A stretch of DNA of 64,000 nucleotides from Candidatus Hartigia pinicola (GCA_020541205.1 CP048208.1:1739908-1803907); one strand, 5' to 3'; counted from the first letter of the stretch, positions 13,300 through 25,985 are shown. Numbers and translations: made by a program. Notes: generated from the sequence alone by a model not told the origin.

Positions 13300-16013
13300 T
13301 ATCTCGCCCGTTAATATCATTATTCCTTACAATACTAACTAAAAACAAACTGTACTTGCTTCATTGCACAATGCTCTATAATCTATTTCATTGTTATTAA
13401 TAATTAAGTTATGTTTAAATCTTCACGTGAACTAGATTATTTATATATTTTATTCTTAAGATAAATTTTCCACTCTTTTTTAAAATACATCACATCTATT
13501 TTAATTTAATATTATCTCAGATAACGAATAAGACTGCTTTAAGGTGTGATAACTTTTTGATAAAAGAAGAATCTTACCTATAAATAATATGAAATTCTAC
13601 AAATTCTTTATTATTTTTTATTTAAACACTTATTTAAAATTTTCTAAATATACTTCTTACTTTCATGCTCTCAGAATGAGAGAAAATGAAAATAATACAA
13701 TAGATAAAAGCAAACGAAAATTCATCTAATTGGTTATCAAGCTAATTATAATCATAATTATATTCCACACTCTCATTGAAAGAAATAGAAAATGTTCACA
13801 CTTAACTCATATTTTTAATAATATTAATAAATAGATGCGAAATAGTTGTATTTTTACTTCCTTAAAATACTTGTATAGTTAGTAATTTCTAACACTAGAC
13901 AAAACCTTCAATAATATAAAATTAATCAGAGAATATATTTTGCTATATTTCAGAAAAAAATATAATAAAAATTTATATAATTTAGCTGTGTAATTAAACT
14001 AATTTTTTAAGTTGTATATTTAGTTTCCTGGATCTATCTGCTTTTCCCAGCTACTAAAACTGTTTAATTTGCTTTTATTATAATATTAACGTATTGATTA
14101 CCTAATTTGTTAAATTGAATAAAATAAAAAATTAAATTTTTTTAATAAAAAACGAGTTTCAAATAGACTATCATAATCTAAAAAACTGTTGAAATCGCCT
14201 ACACTAACTAAAAATAATATTATTTATACCACTAATTTAAGATCTATTAGACAGTATGAACAATTAATGTTTAACAACAAAAGACCGACCAGATTGGTAA
14301 AACATACAAAGTAAGAAAATCTAATCTTTTAATTTGAATAAACTTTTTCTAATGAACTTACAGGATTTATATTAATATCAGAAAGTGATAATAATAGATT
14401 ATTTTTGATCCAATAAAATGTATTCAAGAAATATTATTACAATTTTATCAAGAAATCGTTTATTCAGTACAGTTAATTTTAAAATACATATAAAAAATGA
14501 TAGCGCTAAATTAAATATTATTTTTTAGCTAAGCAACTATATGTGAATACATTTAAGTATTTTCTACGAAAACGAAAACAAGTTCAAAGAACATGTTTCA
14601 CAAATTAAAGCAACAAAATTCATTGTCTAAGTTTTCTAAATACAACGTACTAAAAACCGTCAATAGCTTCTCTGACGTCATAAAAAAATTAAAAAAAATC
14701 CAAACACAAATTGTGAACGCATTTTTATTATAACTATTTTCAGTTATCAATGATATCAAATCTAACATGATAATCTCAATAAAGTTTAATGTCATCTCAC
14801 AGAGAGTGATATAATATGTTACAAGCATAAAAGATATCGCTTTTCTAATTTTTTGCAAGCATACATAACGTCTTAATACAATTCTTATAACAGAAAGTTA
14901 ATTCAATATCATTCTATAAAACTTTAGAATAAAAAGATCTTTTTTAGAAGATGAGCATTATAAATATATAAATAAACTGCTAATCCATCATTCAATTAAC
15001 ACGTCGCATGTAAATGGTAATGAACTTCTCTATAGTATATGAACAATTTTTAAATACAGCTAAGTAACTAAAGAATAATTATCATAAAAATAAAGATTAT
15101 ATTACTAATATAAACTTTGATTTTCAATCATAAACTTAAGCGTAAGTTTTTTTAAGTAACCGACTGACAGAATAAATATCTTAAAAATTTTCAGAATCTT
15201 TTATCAATATGAAAATTTTATGTATTTTATGAGAATAAATGCTTATATTCTTGATATTTTTAGAAAAAAATTATTATATCGATTTTATTTTTTAGTAAAT
15301 AAAATTATATATTCTTAGCTTTAATATCCATGAAATTTTTCTATACTGTTGTATATTTTTAAAATCAATGGTCTATCAACTAAATTATTCTTAATAATTT
15401 TCCATCCAAATGCCATGAATTACTATCTTAAACTGTAAAAACATCAACCATGAAAACAAAATTAAAGCTTGCAGGAATAATTATTAAAAGCAATAAGTAT
15501 CAAGGATGATGAAAAAATACAATAAGAACGATGTGATCATTTTAATAATCATTAACACACACATCATTAAGACTACGCATAAATTTAATAAACATGATAA
15601 TTTAGGTAAAATAGCTATTTAATATCAAAAAACTACATCATTAAGCATGTTAAAGTTTTTTACAACCGTATAGTCATAAGATCCACGTATCACAAATACA
15701 ATATCTAAAGATTGTTAAATGTATGAAAAGATTATCAATATAAGTACAGAGTTTTCTAAATAATAATAACTATTGAGTTGAAACATGTTCTACTTTATAT
15801 TATATACTATATGTGATATTTAAACTAAAAAATAATACACTCCATATTTGCAATATATAACCCAAAGAATGAAATTAATTAAATATATTTTGATTCACTA
15901 AAAATATCGTAAAATATACAAAAGAAATAAAAATCTTTAAAGATATTTTGTTAATTGCACACTTTAATATTTCTTGTCTTTATTTTATGAAAAAATACTA
16001 AATACTTTTCTTC
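13300..16013. other. Gene-free stretch between uvrB and bioD
   Basis: 2.7 kb of AT-rich DNA without a supportable gene. An 86-residue open frame at 14598-14858 has no ribosome binding site and no recognisable similarity. The stretch contains copy 1 of the dispersed repeat family (14387-14540) and an imperfect stem near 13657-13692 (TTTCATGCTCTCA ... TGAGAGAAAATGAAA). Confidence 0.65.
14387..14540 (+). repeat. Dispersed degenerate repeat, copy 1
   Basis: Left block GATAATAATAGATTA; right block TTTATTCAGTA ... TAAAAAATGATAGCGCTAA, then TTTTTTAGCTAAGCAA. The right block matches copy 2 (35121-35280) over about 50 bases with few differences. The distance from the left block to the TTTTTAG motif is 134 bases in both. 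No open frame or tRNA-like fold is apparent. Origin unknown: possibly remnants of a small mobile element or a repeated regulatory RNA. Confidence 0.55.
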
Positions 16014-16688
16014 TTAAAGTAAAGAGAGATCGATAAACTTCCCAAGTTTTATTATAAATTCAGGATTATGATATGGAATCAGACCAAGACAAGGAGCGGA
16101 AATTAACCGATGTAAATTTTTTAAATACTCTACTTGATAATACATGATAGACGCAATCTCATTTCCCACCCAACCTACTAAATCTAATCCTGAATATTTA
16201 ATCGATTCAACTGTTAATAAAGCATGATTTATACAACCGAGTTTAAGACCAATGACTATAATCACAGGCAATTCCTGTAAAATAACCCAATCTGCATATT
16301 TTTTCTCTACAGATAATGGTGTATACCAACCACCAGCACCTTCAATAAATACCCATTCTGCCTTTAATTGTAAATTTCTTAGTCCTTCACTCATGACAGA
16401 AAACTCAATAGGCTTCCCTGTTTTTTCACTAATAATGTGCGGACATGTAGATGCTTCAAACAAAATAGGGTTCACTTCATTATATCTCAATGAGACACTA
16501 CTATTTTTTTGTAATAAACACGCATCATTATTACGTAACCCATATTTTGTCATCTGACCACCTGATGCAATTGGCTTATAACCTGCAGTACTAAAACTAC
16601 ACTGATTAGCAGCTTGCAATAAAGCACAGGTCGCTACTGTTTTACCAATTTCAGTATCTGTACCTGTCACAAAATAAGTTTTAGTCAT
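16014..16688 (-). CDS. bioD: Dethiobiotin synthetase
   Basis: Carboxylates 7,8-diaminopelargonic acid with CO2 and ATP to dethiobiotin, the third of the four ring-assembly steps of biotin synthesis; cytoplasmic. The product is 224 residues (E. coli 225). It has the P-loop GTDTEIGKT at residues 9-17, the AGYKPIASG segment with the active-site lysine, the EGAGGW loop and LGCINHALLT, so all main catalytic motifs are present. A GGGG ribosome binding site lies eight bases before the ATG. In the ancestral bioBFCD operon it would follow bioC; here 1.8 kb of decayed DNA separates it from bioB, so it probably needs its own promoter. A frame on the opposite strand is a shadow. Confidence 0.97.
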   Translation of the reverse strand: MTKTYFVTGTDTEIGKTVATCALLQAANQCSFSTAGYKPIASGGQMTKYGLRNNDACLLQKNSSVSLRYNEVNPILFEASTCPHIISEKTGKPIEFSVMSEGLRNLQLKAEWVFIEGAGGWYTPLSVEKKYADWVILQELPVIIVIGLKLGCINHALLTVESIKYSGLDLVGWVGNEIASIMYYQVEYLKNLHRLISAPCLGLIPYHNPEFIIKLGKFIDLSLL

Positions 16689-18455
16689 GATAAATTACCC
16701 CAATAATATTAAAATAGTTGATACAAATACGATATCTAAAAAAAATAAGATAAATACAAAAGACCATTTTAGTTTTTTCATTCATTCTTTCTTTTAACTA
16801 ATCGTTTAACGTGTTGCACAGATACTTTTAAAAAACAACTCACATTACAAATTAGAAAGACATAGTATATCGAGTTATATATTAACTAATAAGGGAATAT
16901 TTCATCACTAACCTTTATTATTTTATCAGTAAAAACATTATCTACATATAATTGTCTATCCAGAACTATCTAAATGTACAATAGTTTTTGCAATAGATTT
17001 ATTCTATAACGTAATAAATATAATTCTACCACTAGTATTATTAACTACGATATATAGTTTAGAGAAAACTTTTATGAAAATTATGATAAAATCATAAACC
17101 AAAGTTACAAATAATACAATTGATCGCTTTTCCGTTATTAAATAATTTCAAAAACTAATGCTACAAGCAGTATTATTATTTTTAGTCTATAATTTTATAT
17201 TGTTCTAAATTCTAATGAATATATAAAGTAATAATTATTTACTGTTCTTAATCAAAGACTACATACCTATAATGTTTAATGTGTTATTGTAAACACTACT
17301 ATTTTTTATTTTTAATCACTATATAATTAAAATCATATAGAAATTCTGGTAATTTATTGATTTTTATTAATGATCAACAGAATCTAACCTAATACTTAGA
17401 AATGAACATTATATAAGAGAAACAGATAATAACATAATCTATATTTATCACCATTTAAGGTAAAAATAAAAAATCTTTAGAAGTTTATTATTACTGAATA
17501 TAATCATGGTTATATTGCAGTTGAAAACGCTTCTATCTGCATCGCACTACGTTCTATATTTTACTACAATAGATTGACATTATTATTCAATTCTGTAGAA
17601 CTGAATTTATTTTTTTATTTACATACATGGCATATACATCAAGCGCTCACCTAAAATAGCATTAATTATAGTATAGAATAGAGAATATATACTTAAATTA
17701 GGTCATAAAATACGTGTCTATAAACAGTAATCATCATACTAATTCAAAAAAACTATTTACTGAATATAACTATAAATGATGTATACTTTCTTCACAAAGA
17801 TCTGACAATAACTACACATTCTCTTTCCCTGAAATTACAGTCTTTATATCAAAGCTGTAAATCTTCATTATTTTATCATCTATTATACATCAATCTGCTT
17901 GTCAAAGAATCTGAAATACATCATCACGATTCATACTCACAGTCTCTTATGAATCAATAACTTTTTACATTCATCATAATATTTTCTTTTATCATAAACA
18001 ACAGTGTTATAAGTAAAGAAAATATATTATCATGAAATAAAATATTCATGCTTTAAAATTAAAAACAAAGAAGAAGTTTATCAGACAAAATGTAAAACTT
18101 GGGTAATATCTACCCATGTTTATTAGTTAATAATAAATCTAAACTTCATAACAATGTTTATGGACAATTTAAGTAATGAAGCCATCTACTTTAAAGTTTT
18201 TAAGCTAAGAAAAACCAGTAATACTTTTATACTGCTACTTCCTATTTAAGAAGATATCTTCCACTGTATGAATAATCATTCAATAAATTTTAAATCTTGA
18301 TTTAAACTTCAACAATCATTTCCTTAAAAATTTCAGTAAGTGCAACTCTTAATTCGTAACATGACCGTTCCTTAAATTAATATGAGTATTTTAATAACAT
18401 TATATACTCTACTGACGGTAAGATAATTGTAACTAGATGAATAACGTCTCACTCA
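16689..18455. other. Decayed site of bioF and bioC
   Basis: Enterobacteria have bioF and bioC (together about 1.9 kb) between bioB and bioD. The 1.77 kb here is about that size but holds no open frame, and I could not find any convincing peptide match to either protein on the minus strand. The assignment rests on gene order and spacing only. Both genes appear to have been lost by point erosion rather than by clean deletion. Confidence 0.6.
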
Positions 18456-19493
18456 TTATATAGCTGCATTATAAAACTGCTGATCACCTTCGGTTTGTAT
18501 TTTTTCAGTTAATTCTACCGTTTTCAGATTTTTATCATTAGTCATCTCAATGGATTCAGGATGAATGTTAAGTTTTCTAAATAGTGCTAAATCTTTATTT
18601 TCATCTGGGTTAGCTGTAGTTAAAAGTTTACAACCATAAAACACTGAATTAGCACCAGCCATAAAGCAAAATGCTTGAGTTTGCTCATTCATATATTCAC
18701 GGCCTGCTGATAATCTAACATAAGAAGTTGGCATCATAATTCTAGCAACGGCAATAGTACGAATAAAATCAAAAGCATCAAGATCTTTATTTTTTGCCAT
18801 AGGCGTGCCTTCAACTTTCATTAACATATTAATTGGCACACTTTCTGGCGGCTTAGAAAGATTAGCAAGCTGAACCAATAAAGAAGCTCTGTCACTAATT
18901 TTTTCACCAAGACCTAAAATACCACCAGAACAGATATTAATACCTGCTTTTCGCACATTTTCTAAAGTATCTAAGCGATCTTGATAGGTGCGAGTTGTGA
19001 TTATGTTTCCATAATATTCTGGCGAGGTATCGAGATTATGGTTGTAATAATCAAGACCCGCCTCAGCAAGACGCTGTGCTTGTTTATAATTAATCATCCC
19101 TAACGTCATACAAGTATCCATTCCAAGAGATTTTACCTCTTTAACTATTGTTTCAAGATACGGTATATCTCGATCATGCGGGTTACGCCATGCTGCTCCC
19201 ATACAAAAACGAGTTGAACCTGCTTTTTTTGCTTTTTTTGCTGATTCTAACACTTGCTGAACTTCCATGAGACGTTCTGTTGCTAATCCTGTTTTATAAC
19301 GAGCACTTTGTGCGCAGTATTTACAATCTTCAGGACAAGCGCCTGTTTTAATTGAAAGTAAAGTGCTAACTTGAATTTTTTGAGGGTTAAAATGTTGACG
19401 ATGAATTTGTTGAGCCTGAAATAAAAGTTCAAAGAAAGGCATTGAAAACAACTTATTAGCTTCTTTAATTGACCATTTTTTAAATTTGATCAC
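18456..19493 (-). CDS. bioB: Biotin synthase (radical SAM)
   Basis: Inserts sulfur into dethiobiotin to form biotin, using a [4Fe-4S] cluster with S-adenosylmethionine and a sacrificial [2Fe-2S] cluster. The radical SAM motif CPEDCKYC places cysteines at 53, 57 and 60, exactly the E. coli numbers, when translation starts at the GTG at 19493. That GTG has GGAG eight bases upstream, giving 345 residues (E. coli 346). An ATG 54 bases further upstream adds 18 residues unlike the family and has no ribosome binding site, so GTG is preferred. [15 protein letters not shown] and [10 protein letters not shown] are intact. It is divergent from bioA, 101 bases apart. Confidence 0.96.
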   Translation of the reverse strand: MIKFKKWSIKEANKLFSMPFFELLFQAQQIHRQHFNPQKIQVSTLLSIKTGACPEDCKYCAQSARYKTGLATERLMEVQQVLESAKKAKKAGSTRFCMGAAWRNPHDRDIPYLETIVKEVKSLGMDTCMTLGMINYKQAQRLAEAGLDYYNHNLDTSPEYYGNIITTRTYQDRLDTLENVRKAGINICSGGILGLGEKISDRASLLVQLANLSKPPESVPINMLMKVEGTPMAKNKDLDAFDFIRTIAVARIMMPTSYVRLSAGREYMNEQTQAFCFMAGANSVFYGCKLLTTANPDENKDLALFRKLNIHPESIEMTNDKNLKTVELTEKIQTEGDQQFYNAAI

Positions 19494-19594
19494 GAGTAAG
19501 TCTCCATCTGAGAAATGAGTTGCCAGTTTAAATATTGTAGTTATCATGTCAACAAATTAATGATGTAATAACGAATAAGTTAATATAAAATCAA
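19494..19594. promoter_or_regulatory. bioB-bioA divergent control region, no clear BirA operator
   Basis: In enterobacteria this gap carries face-to-face promoters and the BirA operator (TTGTAAACC, about 16 bases, GGTTTACAA). Here the best candidate halves, ATGTCAACA at 19546 and AGTTAATAT at 19578, match poorly and are 23 bases apart. The operator therefore appears lost and the genes may be unregulated. Clear sigma-70 boxes cannot be chosen among the many AT-rich options. Confidence 0.4.
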
Positions 19595-20866
19595 ATGAAC
19601 AATTCTGATATCGTTTTTGATGCCAAGCATATTTGGCATCCTTATACTTCAATGAGCCAACCTATTCCAACTTATCCCATAGTTAAAGCTCAAGGCTCAG
19701 AACTCATTATGGCAGATGGAAAAAAATTAGTTGATGGAATGTCTTCTTGGTGGGCAGCCATCCATGGATATAATCATCACGTCTTGAATCAAGCTGTTAT
19801 TGAGCAACTACAAAAAATGTCCCATGTCATGTTTGGAGGGCTCACTCATCCCGCGGCAATCAGTGTATGTAGACAACTTGTTGAGATTACACCAAAACCG
19901 CTTGAATGTGTTTTTTTGGCAGACTCCGGTTCTGTTGCTGTTGAAGTAGCACTCAAAATGGCTCTACAATACTGGCAAGCAAAAGGAGAAAAACGTCAAC
20001 AAATTTTAACTTTACGTCATGGCTATCATGGTGATACTTTTGGCGCTATGGCAGTTTGCTGTCCTGAGAACTCTATGCATAGCCTCTATAAAGGTTGTTT
20101 ACCGAAACATATTTTTGTTGATGCGCCACAGTGTGGATTTTACAATCAGTGGAATCATCATTATTTGTCTCCTATTGAAAGAACGCTTTCAGTTTACAAT
20201 AAAAAAATAGCCGCTATCATTCTTGAACCCATAGTACAAGGTGCTGGAGGAATGCGTTTTTATCACCCTAACTACCTAAAAGGTATAAGATCTTTATGTA
20301 ATCACTATGGCATATTACTGATTGCCGATGAAATTGCTACTGGATTTGGCCGCACCGGTCAATTATTTGCCTGTGATCACGCTAATATTTTCCCAGACAT
20401 TATGTGTTTAGGAAAAGCACTTACCGGTGGTTATATGACTCTATCGGCTACAATTACAACACGCCATATTGCAGATACTATCAGTGATGGCATAGCAGGA
20501 TGTTTTATGCATGGCCCGACGTTTATGGGAAACCCACTTGCATGTGCAGTTGCAAATGCAAGTGTAAAATTATTACTAGAAAATCCTTGGCAAAAAACCG
20601 TCACCAAAATTGAACAACAACTTATAAAAGAACTTGCTCCACTAGTTTCTCATCCAGACGTAAAAGATGTACGTATTCTAGGAGCCATTGGGGTGGTTGA
20701 AATGCGAGCGCCAGTTAATGCCGTAGAACTTCAGAAAAAATTTATCAAACAAGGTGTTTGGGTGCGCCCTTTTGGGAGGTTAATCTATGTAATGCCACCT
20801 TATATTATTTCTTCAGAACATCTTAGTAAACTAACAGAAGCTATTAAGAAAGTAATTAATGTGTAA
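19595..20866 (+). CDS. bioA: Adenosylmethionine-8-amino-7-oxononanoate aminotransferase
   Basis: PLP-dependent aminotransferase that uses S-adenosylmethionine as amino donor to turn KAPA into 7,8-diaminopelargonic acid, the substrate of BioD. The product is 423 residues (E. coli 429). WHPYTSM at the N-terminus, VDGMSSWWAAIHGYNH, GSVAVEVALKMALQYW, the DEIATGFGRTG aspartate region and the PLP-binding lysine in LGKALTGGYMTLSAT are all intact. The start matches the family. The ribosome binding site is weak (only AT-rich sequence precedes the ATG). It is divergent from bioB as in E. coli. Confidence 0.97.
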   Translation: MNNSDIVFDAKHIWHPYTSMSQPIPTYPIVKAQGSELIMADGKKLVDGMSSWWAAIHGYNHHVLNQAVIEQLQKMSHVMFGGLTHPAAISVCRQLVEITPKPLECVFLADSGSVAVEVALKMALQYWQAKGEKRQQILTLRHGYHGDTFGAMAVCCPENSMHSLYKGCLPKHIFVDAPQCGFYNQWNHHYLSPIERTLSVYNKKIAAIILEPIVQGAGGMRFYHPNYLKGIRSLCNHYGILLIADEIATGFGRTGQLFACDHANIFPDIMCLGKALTGGYMTLSATITTRHIADTISDGIAGCFMHGPTFMGNPLACAVANASVKLLLENPWQKTVTKIEQQLIKELAPLVSHPDVKDVRILGAIGVVEMRAPVNAVELQKKFIKQGVWVRPFGRLIYVMPPYIISSEHLSKLTEAIKKVINV

Positions 20867-23800
20867 AATAAATGATCACTGATGCTGACTAAAAGTAAAT
20901 CTAAATTAAATTTAAAATTAAATAATTATTGTAATTTTATGTTTATAATTTAAATATCAAATATTTAAACCATAAAATTATTTTTCTTGATGGCATTATA
21001 CGTAAATCTACATTTTAAATCTAAAAAAACTAAACTAAATTCATAATAAAATTTTAAATTACAATACCAAACTAGTTGGATTACTTTTAAAGATTTTTGT
21101 AATTAGTGAAATGAAATTATATGTTATATATTTCCTGTATTGCATCATACTCTCTGGAGATCTTGTGCAATCTTAGGTTTTTATTAAAAAATCGCTATAA
21201 TAATAAAAATTATTTACATATAAAGTTATGTGATTTTTAATGCTGAAATTAATTAAATATTTACATAAAGTATAACGTCTTATGTTTAAATTGTCATATT
21301 TCCGTCTATGTAAAACACAGATAAGTTTTTAGGATCAAGCAGTATACAATAAATAGAATCACTTATACCTAACTAACATAAGTAGCCACTCACAACTCGT
21401 GATCTTCTTCCATGTTTATATAACAAAATTATTGAAGTATTTATTATATTAAAATATTTATTATTTTTTACATTTTAAAATATCTATGAATGCATATAAA
21501 AATATAGAATTTACTCTATTTTATTATAAATCACTATAATATAAATTCTCTTTAATAACAAATAACTTTAAACAAAAATACCACTAAAGTAAAACCCTAA
21601 AATTCAGTTCATAAAAAAGATAAATATTGATCAATCATATTGATAGGAAATATAGATATTTTTACTGAATTTTTGTACTGATATCATTTTAATCCATTCA
21701 AAAGCATTCACTTTCATGGCTGAATCCATGAAAGAAAAAATTTATTAATAGCAGCGCTAATTAAATAATCTAAAAACATAACATATGCATAAGTAAATTA
21801 ACTTACTCCTACCACTATAATGTTTCTACTTGTCATAAGAAAATAGCATCCACTAGATACCAATATAGATAATAATTGATAATATCATGAAAAATATAAA
21901 AATACTTTAAAAGTTTTTAACATTTAAGATGTAGGAAACGTAAGATGTAGAAAACGTATTTTGAGAATTACTTATTTATTTTTTCTTACTTTACAAAGTC
22001 CATAAAATACAGTATATATCTTTTTTACTCAAAATAATACAAAATAGATTATTTTATTCATTATAGTAATATAAAAATTATGTAAAAGATGTCATTATTA
22101 TATTATATATCATTATCCATATTTTTAATACCTAACTTATAAGTTAAAATTTAGGTTAAGATTAATATCATTTTAATGCAATAATTATATAATAATTTTA
22201 AAACATAAAAAATCAATATAAAAATAGAAAGTATTCCATTAATGTGTTTCATTATATTTATATAAAATATAATAATGTAATCACATTACTAATTTCGTAG
22301 ACAAAAAAATCAAAATTTATATATTAATTATATTTTTAACAAAATCAATAAATATATAATTAATTTCATAATTTAAAGAATGTAAATTATTAAAAATTTT
22401 AAAAATTAATTAAAACATTAAATATTACTTAAATAAAAATTTTCTATAATTTTTTTATTTTTCTATCATTTTATATTAAATTATACTTATTATATAAATT
22501 ATTTATTTATTTTTTAATTAACTATGATAATTACATTAACTATCAAACTAAATTTTTAATTATCTAATATTGACTATTTAAATTTATTAAATATTTTGAT
22601 TTAATAAAAAATAATAATTAATAAATTAATAAAGTAAATTCAGATATCTAAACATTTCCATTATTACCGATAAACTTAAAAATATTTTCTAATAAAAATA
22701 TTAGAGAATATATGGGAAATATGATATTCATCGTATTGTTAATATCTAAATAATTTTTTAATCATATAATACCAATTATTCATAAACTTTCATTCCTATC
22801 ATAATAATCTTATTATATATTTTTACGAATGAATCTATTCAATCTTCATATTCAAAGAAATTTTCTGATACTTTATGTTCGTAATATTTTTATTATGACT
22901 AAAATTTTTATCTATAAACTTCAAATATCTATTAAAATATATTATTTCATCCCTAAAATATTTTATATATATCTAAAATACTACTAATGATATATTTAAT
23001 ATGCATGCTCTAAAGAACTAACATTTTATAAAGTTCTTACAAAGTAATAAATAATACAATAAAATACTTTTTTCTAAAAAACATTACTAAACAGTACTGC
23101 TTTATATTGATTAATATTTTAAACTAAAATAGGATTATTCGTCATCCCTTATATACAACAACATTTTTTGAACACACTGATTTTTATCAAATAGTAAGTC
23201 TTAAATATATTAAAATATTTCTAAGCCTAAACCCAATAATATAGCATGTCTCAATCCGATTGAGAGATATAAAAAGAATTATATTCAAAAAATTTTAATA
23301 ATATGTAATATTATGATATTAATTCAAAGTTCATTAAAATAAATTTTTAATATATCACGCTCAATATTAATCTTATTACAAAAGTTATTTAATATAGAAC
23401 ATAATATCGTTTCCTGTAAGAATACATAGTGGCTACTTATTATACGATAACATGACTTTCGTATACTTTGTATTATTAATGGTAAAACAAAGATAACAAT
23501 TATAGCATTCTTCTACTACATTAAAAACTCTATAGTACAGTCTATTAATTTTTTAAAATTAATGCATAATGCATTTCATAAAATTTTAAAATTCAGTAAT
23601 TTAAGACATCTAAAAAAATTATTAATATTTTAAGAAAGATTATTTAAAGTATATTTAAAATATAAAACTAATAATATTTTATCATAGATACAACTACGCT
23701 CTTTCAATCATTGAAAAAGTATTTTTATATTTTAATTATATAGTCAAAAACTTTCCAAGAACTAAAGTTTTCATTATTAATTTAAATAATTTTCAAACAC

Positions 23801-25232
23801 TTTAAAATATTTTAAAAAATGTCTAAATTATTAAGAAATTAAATAAAATAAAAATCATTAATGAAAATGAAAATATCACACTTACTTAATTTATTATTTA
23901 TTTAATTAAATCTATATAAATACTATTACATTTAAAATTAACTAACATTTTATTTTTAATAATATTATTATATCAAGTTTTATGAATTAATGTAATAATA
24001 CTAATATAAACAAAAATTTATAATATTACTATTAAGTTACATGTATTTATTAGTGATTTATTGAAATTTACTGAATGTATTTTTATTTAAAAAATTTTAT
24101 CATAAATCACAAGATTATGTTTTATTTTATATAAATATCAAAACTTATATTGAAGTAAATACTATTTAATTTAAAGTTATATTTTAAAAGGTAATAATAA
24201 TTATATAAATATAATAATTAACTATATCTTTTGTGCCATTAAAATCATATTAAAGAGATTTATATGAATATTAAATTTATTAACAAAAATCCTATTATTT
24301 TATTTTAAGTACTGCTTTAATAAAAAATAATATATAAATTATAATAAAAATAAATAAAAGTTATTAATATAAAAATAGTATAGTTTATATTAAATTATTT
24401 TAAATCAATAATTTATTAATTAAAAATTAAAATGATATTATCAGATATATTGTGTTAATAATTATATAAAAAATGTTTTATATCTATATAATACAATAAA
24501 ATGATTGATGTATATATTACAATCAATATTACTTATATTTCTATTATTTTTATATAGGAAAATATTACATAACAAATAATTAAGTATAGTATTAAAAAAA
24601 ATACTAATATATAGTAAAATAAAAATATCAATACTAGAATTCTGTTTAATGTTCATCACTTTATTTCCGATAATAATAAAGACAATTACTATCATTCTTT
24701 AATTTTAGAGGATAAAATATAGTAATAAATCACTACTAATATTAATTACAATTTTAATAAAATACAATATAATTCTACTCTTTTACAAATTTCAATGATT
24801 ATAGTACTAAACTACAACCTTGAATACTTATCACTATTATAAATTTTATTAAAAAATTTAATACAAAATGCTATCTGATACTAATATTACAAAAGAAAAA
24901 TTCCTGTTTAGTAAGAGAATGGTTCTCGACATCATAATAGTAAAAAATATCAACTAAGCTTGCTTAATTAGTGCAGGGAGTAACTATTAGTCAATTTCGA
25001 AACGAGATTTCAATCTATATTATCCTTTTTAGATTTAGAGAATATCATCAGTACTATAAATTATGTACCAATCTATTTTTTTTAAATTAGAACAAAAACT
25101 CATTTCTACAGTCACGAAAAATTATATTAAATGTTAAGCATATATACAACTCGTTATTATCTACTGCATTCATACTATAACAACAATAGAAAATTAAAAA
25201 ACGCTTTATTATATTAAATATTTATAAATTAA
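20867..25232. other. Gene-free desert with an extremely AT-rich core
   Basis: 4.4 kb with no supportable gene. By eye 22.1-24.7 kb is even poorer in G and C than other deserts, with long runs of A/T-only sequence. A 77-residue Ile/Asn-rich frame at 24462-24695 is compositional noise. It contains a 16-base tandem duplication (21926-21957) and a small hairpin CTTTCATGG/CCATGAAAG (21711-21734). Confidence 0.65.
21926..21957. repeat. Tandem duplication of a 16-base unit
   Basis: AAGATGTAGGAAACGT is followed directly by AAGATGTAGAAAACGT, one mismatch in 16. A recent local duplication in non-coding DNA. Confidence 0.85.
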
Positions 25233-25985
25233 TTACTTAGATTTACCTTGATTTTCCACTGCTTCTTTTTGTGCTATAATTCGATCTTGATTACCAAGGT
25301 AATAATTCTTGACTGGCCTTAGAATTTCATCGAATTCATAAATCAATGGTACTGCTGTTGGGATATTTAGATTTACAATTTCTATTTCACTCATATTATC
25401 TAAATATTTTACCAATGCACGCAAAGAATTACCATGGGCAACAATAATAATTGTTTCACCCAACGTAAGACGCGGTTTAATTTTTTGTTCAAAGTAAGGG
25501 ATTACACGATCAATAGTCGTTTCTAAACTTTCAGAAACAGGCAACTCGTTAGTTAATAATTTTGCATAACGAAGATCGTGACCTGGAAAACGTTTATCTT
25601 CTTTTGTCAGTTCTGGTGGTGTAATTGCAAAACTGCGACGCCATAATTTTACTTGTTCCTCACCATATTTTTTTGCTGTTTCGGATTTATTAAGACCTTG
25701 CAAGGCACCATAGTGACGTTCGTTGAACTTCCAATGTTTTTCAACAGATAACCATTGTTGATCTACTTGATCAAGTATATGCCATAAAGTATGAATAGCA
25801 CGTTTCAAAACTGAAGTATATGCAAAATCGAAGATAAAATCTTCTGCCTTCAAAAGTTTTCCTGCACTTATTGCCTCTTTACGTCCCTTCCTTGACAATG
25901 CAACATCAGTCCAACCAGTAAAACGATTTTCTTTATTCCATACACTTTCACCGTGTCTTACCAAGACTAACTTAGTTATAACCAT
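25233..25985 (-). CDS. gpmA: 2,3-bisphosphoglycerate-dependent phosphoglycerate mutase
   Basis: Interconverts 3- and 2-phosphoglycerate in glycolysis through a phosphohistidine intermediate. The product is 250 residues, the same length as in E. coli. It has the catalytic LVRHGES (His11), [21 protein letters not shown], the [13 protein letters not shown] block with the acid-base glutamate, and [15 protein letters not shown] with the second active-site histidine. AGGAA lies eight bases before the ATG, a good ribosome binding site. In E. coli gpmA and bioA are encoded on the same strand in this neighbourhood, but here they are on opposite strands, which suggests a local inversion or a secondary neighbourhood. 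Confidence 0.98.
   Translation of the reverse strand: MVITKLVLVRHGESVWNKENRFTGWTDVALSRKGRKEAISAGKLLKAEDFIFDFAYTSVLKRAIHTLWHILDQVDQQWLSVEKHWKFNERHYGALQGLNKSETAKKYGEEQVKLWRRSFAITPPELTKEDKRFPGHDLRYAKLLTNELPVSESLETTIDRVIPYFEQKIKPRLTLGETIIIVAHGNSLRALVKYLDNMSEIEIVNLNIPTAVPLIYEFDEILRPVKNYYLGNQDRIIAQKEAVENQGKSK

Noticed and set aside
19546-19586. Possible BirA operator
   Set aside because: Half sites match 6 of 9 and 5 of 9 and are 23 rather than about 16 bases apart.
21711-21734. Hairpin CTTTCATGG/CCATGAAAG as terminator
   Set aside because: No gene ends nearby on either strand and no T-run follows the stem.
21756-21790. AGCGCTAA site as a fifth copy of the dispersed repeat
   Set aside because: Only the short motif matches; the left block and TTTTTAG end are not at the expected spacing.
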